Shown here piece by piece: positions 4,997 through 6,507 of a stretch of DNA of 6,507 nucleotides. Origin of the DNA: an uncultured Collinsella sp. (lineage in GTDB: Bacteria > Actinomycetota > Coriobacteriia > Coriobacteriales > Coriobacteriaceae); assembly GCA_900547805.1 (NCBI GenBank), contig URIE01000099.1, forward strand, positions 1 to 6,507, in the 5' to 3' direction. Under the pieces are notes generated by a model. The model had not been told where the DNA came from and did no database searches. It saw only the letters and a program-made list of their open reading frames with translations. A program made the translations under genes and the position numbers. Positions within the stretch are counted from its first letter, which is position 1. The number at the start of each line of letters is the position of its first letter.

Positions 4997-6433
4997 ATGA
5001 ATCAGGTGGAGCAGAGCGTCGCTGAGTATGTCGATAAGGTCTGGGAAGATGTCGTCGCCGATATCGAGCAGCTGGTGAGTTATCCGTCCGTGGCAGTTTC
5101 TGCCGATGCGGAGCCCGACGCGCCGTTTGGCCGCCCAGTCCGTGACGCGCTCGATTGCGCGCTCGGCATTGCGCAAAAGCTCGGCTACCAGACGAGCGAC
5201 GACGAGGGCTATGTGGGCATTGCCGATATCCCGGGCCGCGGCGACAAGCAGCTCGCGACCATCTGCCACGTGGACGTGGTGCCCGCCGGCCCCGGCTGGA
5301 ACACCGACCCGTTTGCGATGGAGCGTCGCGAGGGCTGGCTGCTCGGCCGTGGCGTGATTGATGACAAGGGTCCGGCGGTGTTGTCGCTCTACGCCGGTGC
5401 CTACCTGCTCAAGCACGGCATTGTGCCGCGCTATACCTTCCGCGCGCTGCTGGGCTGCGATGAGGAAGTGGGCATGTCCGACGTTCACCATTATCTGGAG
5501 AACCACGCAGACCCTGACTTTCTGTTTACGCCCGATGCCGAGTTCCCGGTCTGCAATGCCGAGAAGGGCCAGTTTGGGGCGACGTTTGTGAGCCCCAAGA
5601 TCGACGGCGGGCGCATTGTGTCCTGGAGCGGTGCCGAGGCGAGCAACGCCATTCCGTCGCAGTCCATCTGCGAGCTCGCGATTGCCGCCGATGAGCTGCC
5701 GGCGCCGGTCGAGAACGCCGACCGCTTGGAGATTACGGCGCTCGATAACGGGCACGCGCAGATTTTTGCCCATGGCATTGGCGGTCATGCCTCGATGCCC
5801 GAGGGAACGATTAACGCCGTCGGCCTGATCGTGGCGTATCTGCGCGAGGCCGAGGACGCGTTTGGTGCGCGCGACGAACGCCTGCTGACGCCTGCCGAGC
5901 ACGAGTTCGTCAAGTTCCTGGCCTTTGTGCATGCGGATGCCTATGGCCGCGGCCTGGGTATCGATGCGACGAGTCCGGCGTTTGGCCCGCTTACCTGCAA
6001 CGCTGGCGTCATCCGCGTGGCGGATGGCCACATCGAGCAGGTCATCGACGTGCGCTTCCCCGACAGCACGAGTGCCGATACCATCCGCGAGCAGCTCGAT
6101 CCGCTCGTGGGCCGTTTTGGCGTGACGTGCCGTGTGGGTCGTGCGAAGGTGCCGTTCTCGGTCTCTGCCGACGATCCGGCCGTGAAGGCGCTTATTGATA
6201 CCTATAACGAGTTTACGGGCAAGCATGCTGAGCCCTTTGCCATGGGCGGCGGCACGTACGCGCGCAACTTTGCCCGCGCCGTCTCGTTTGGCCCCGAGGA
6301 GACCGGTCTGGAGCTGCCCGAGTGGGGCGGCCAGATGCACGGTCCCAACGAGTGCGCCAACGAGGAACAGCTCAAGCAAGCGCTCAAGATCTACATCGTG
6401 GCAATCTTACGTTTGAACGAGCTTGAGCTTTAA
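4997..6433 (+). CDS. pepV: Sapep/PepV-family metal-dependent dipeptidase
   Basis: This 478-residue M20-family metallopeptidase would release amino acids from dipeptides in the cytoplasm, using Mn or Zn; size matches PepV and Sapep enzymes (about 470 residues). The two-metal site is complete: His91 and Asp93 in CHVDVVPAGPGW, bridging Asp122 in GRGVIDDKGP, catalytic Glu156 and metal-binding Glu157 in DEEVG, Asp180 in TPDAEFP and His448 in GGQMHGPNE. His264 in GIGGHASMPEG corresponds to the substrate-binding lid-domain histidine of PepV. The lid domain spans about 190-390, between the two halves of the catalytic domain. No signal peptide is seen. It follows the HAD gene closely, probably as the second gene of that transcript, but the two activities have no obvious link. 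The symbol is given at family level; metal preference and substrate range are inferred from relatives. Confidence 0.94.
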   Translation: MNQVEQSVAEYVDKVWEDVVADIEQLVSYPSVAVSADAEPDAPFGRPVRDALDCALGIAQKLGYQTSDDEGYVGIADIPGRGDKQLATICHVDVVPAGPGWNTDPFAMERREGWLLGRGVIDDKGPAVLSLYAGAYLLKHGIVPRYTFRALLGCDEEVGMSDVHHYLENHADPDFLFTPDAEFPVCNAEKGQFGATFVSPKIDGGRIVSWSGAEASNAIPSQSICELAIAADELPAPVENADRLEITALDNGHAQIFAHGIGGHASMPEGTINAVGLIVAYLREAEDAFGARDERLLTPAEHEFVKFLAFVHADAYGRGLGIDATSPAFGPLTCNAGVIRVADGHIEQVIDVRFPDSTSADTIREQLDPLVGRFGVTCRVGRAKVPFSVSADDPAVKALIDTYNEFTGKHAEPFAMGGGTYARNFARAVSFGPEETGLELPEWGGQMHGPNECANEEQLKQALKIYIVAILRLNELEL

Positions 6434-6455
6434 GGCTGCGGCGTTTTAACAACTT

Positions 6456-6480
6456 AGCACCCCTTTCGTCCGGGCTTTTT
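6456..6480 (+). terminator. Weak terminator candidate after the dipeptidase gene
   Basis: AGC-(A)-CC at 6456-6461 can pair with GGGCT at 6472-6476, a five-bp stem with one bulged A and a ten-base loop, followed by TTTTT (6476-6480). The T-run and position 22 bases after the stop codon are right for an intrinsic terminator; the stem is short. Confidence 0.4.
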
Positions 6481-6497
6481 AAGTTGCGGTGGAATAG
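6480..6497 (+). repeat. Partial second copy of the 3185-3247 repeat
   Basis: TAAGTTGCGGTGGAATAG at 6480-6497 is identical to 3181-3198. The sequences differ after this point (TTCCTAGAAT here). The window ends ten bases later, so the inverted partner arm cannot be seen. Both copies lie just after the end of a protein-coding gene. Confidence 0.85.
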
Positions 6498-6507
6498 TTC
6501 CTAGAAT

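Noticed and set aside
4976..6379. 467-codon open frame on the minus strand opposite the dipeptidase gene
   Set aside because: Long antisense frames are expected in GC3-rich genes. The opposite strand encodes a complete M20 peptidase with every catalytic residue and a strong ribosome binding site.

Overview
The window looks like chromosomal DNA from a high-GC Gram-positive gut anaerobe. My best guess is a Coriobacteriia member such as Collinsella. This rests on GC- and GC3-rich codon use, strong AGGAG-type ribosome binding sites, short intergenic gaps, and a gene mix (bacterial-type Tgt, DegV, a Sapep/PepV dipeptidase) that suits that group. The taxonomic call is inference; no rRNA or marker gene is present.

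Layout from left to right. Positions 1-332 hold no confident gene. They hold a dense cluster of inverted and direct repeats, including a long hairpin whose arms contain DnaA-box-like TTATCCAC, followed by a TATAAT -10 element. Next come tgt (333-1472, +; queuosine tRNA modification), a structured spacer ending in a strong hairpin plus T-tract (1622-1670), and a LOG-family nucleotide phosphoribohydrolase (1686-2444, +). A compact type II toxin-antitoxin pair follows: a RelB/DinJ-like antitoxin (2559-2858, +) and a YafQ/RelE-like toxin (2861-3169, +). A convergent gap carries a 17-bp perfect inverted repeat (3185-3247). On the minus strand lies a DegV/FakB-type fatty-acid-binding protein (3263-4123). 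It is divergent from a HAD phosphatase (4280-4942, +), which probably shares a transcript with a PepV/Sapep metallodipeptidase (4997-6433, +). After the dipeptidase stop there is a weak terminator candidate, and the window ends inside another copy of the 3185-3247 repeat motif.

Most genes are ordinary housekeeping or metabolic functions with no obvious shared pathway. The toxin-antitoxin pair is the clearest accessory module; it is visibly AT-richer than its neighbours and probably acquired. The HAD and dipeptidase genes are the only convincing metabolic co-transcription pair, 54 bases apart.

I did not find a clearly new multi-gene system. The most interesting material is non-coding. Two hairpin repeat types share an architecture (GTGGA-(A)TA arm, then GTTTTTGG(G)CT, then the inverse arm), one of them with inverted DnaA-box-like sequences. 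A terminator-like hairpin sits directly against the ribosome binding site of the LOG gene. A cluster of TTGA/TCAA half-sites lies between the divergent degV and HAD genes.
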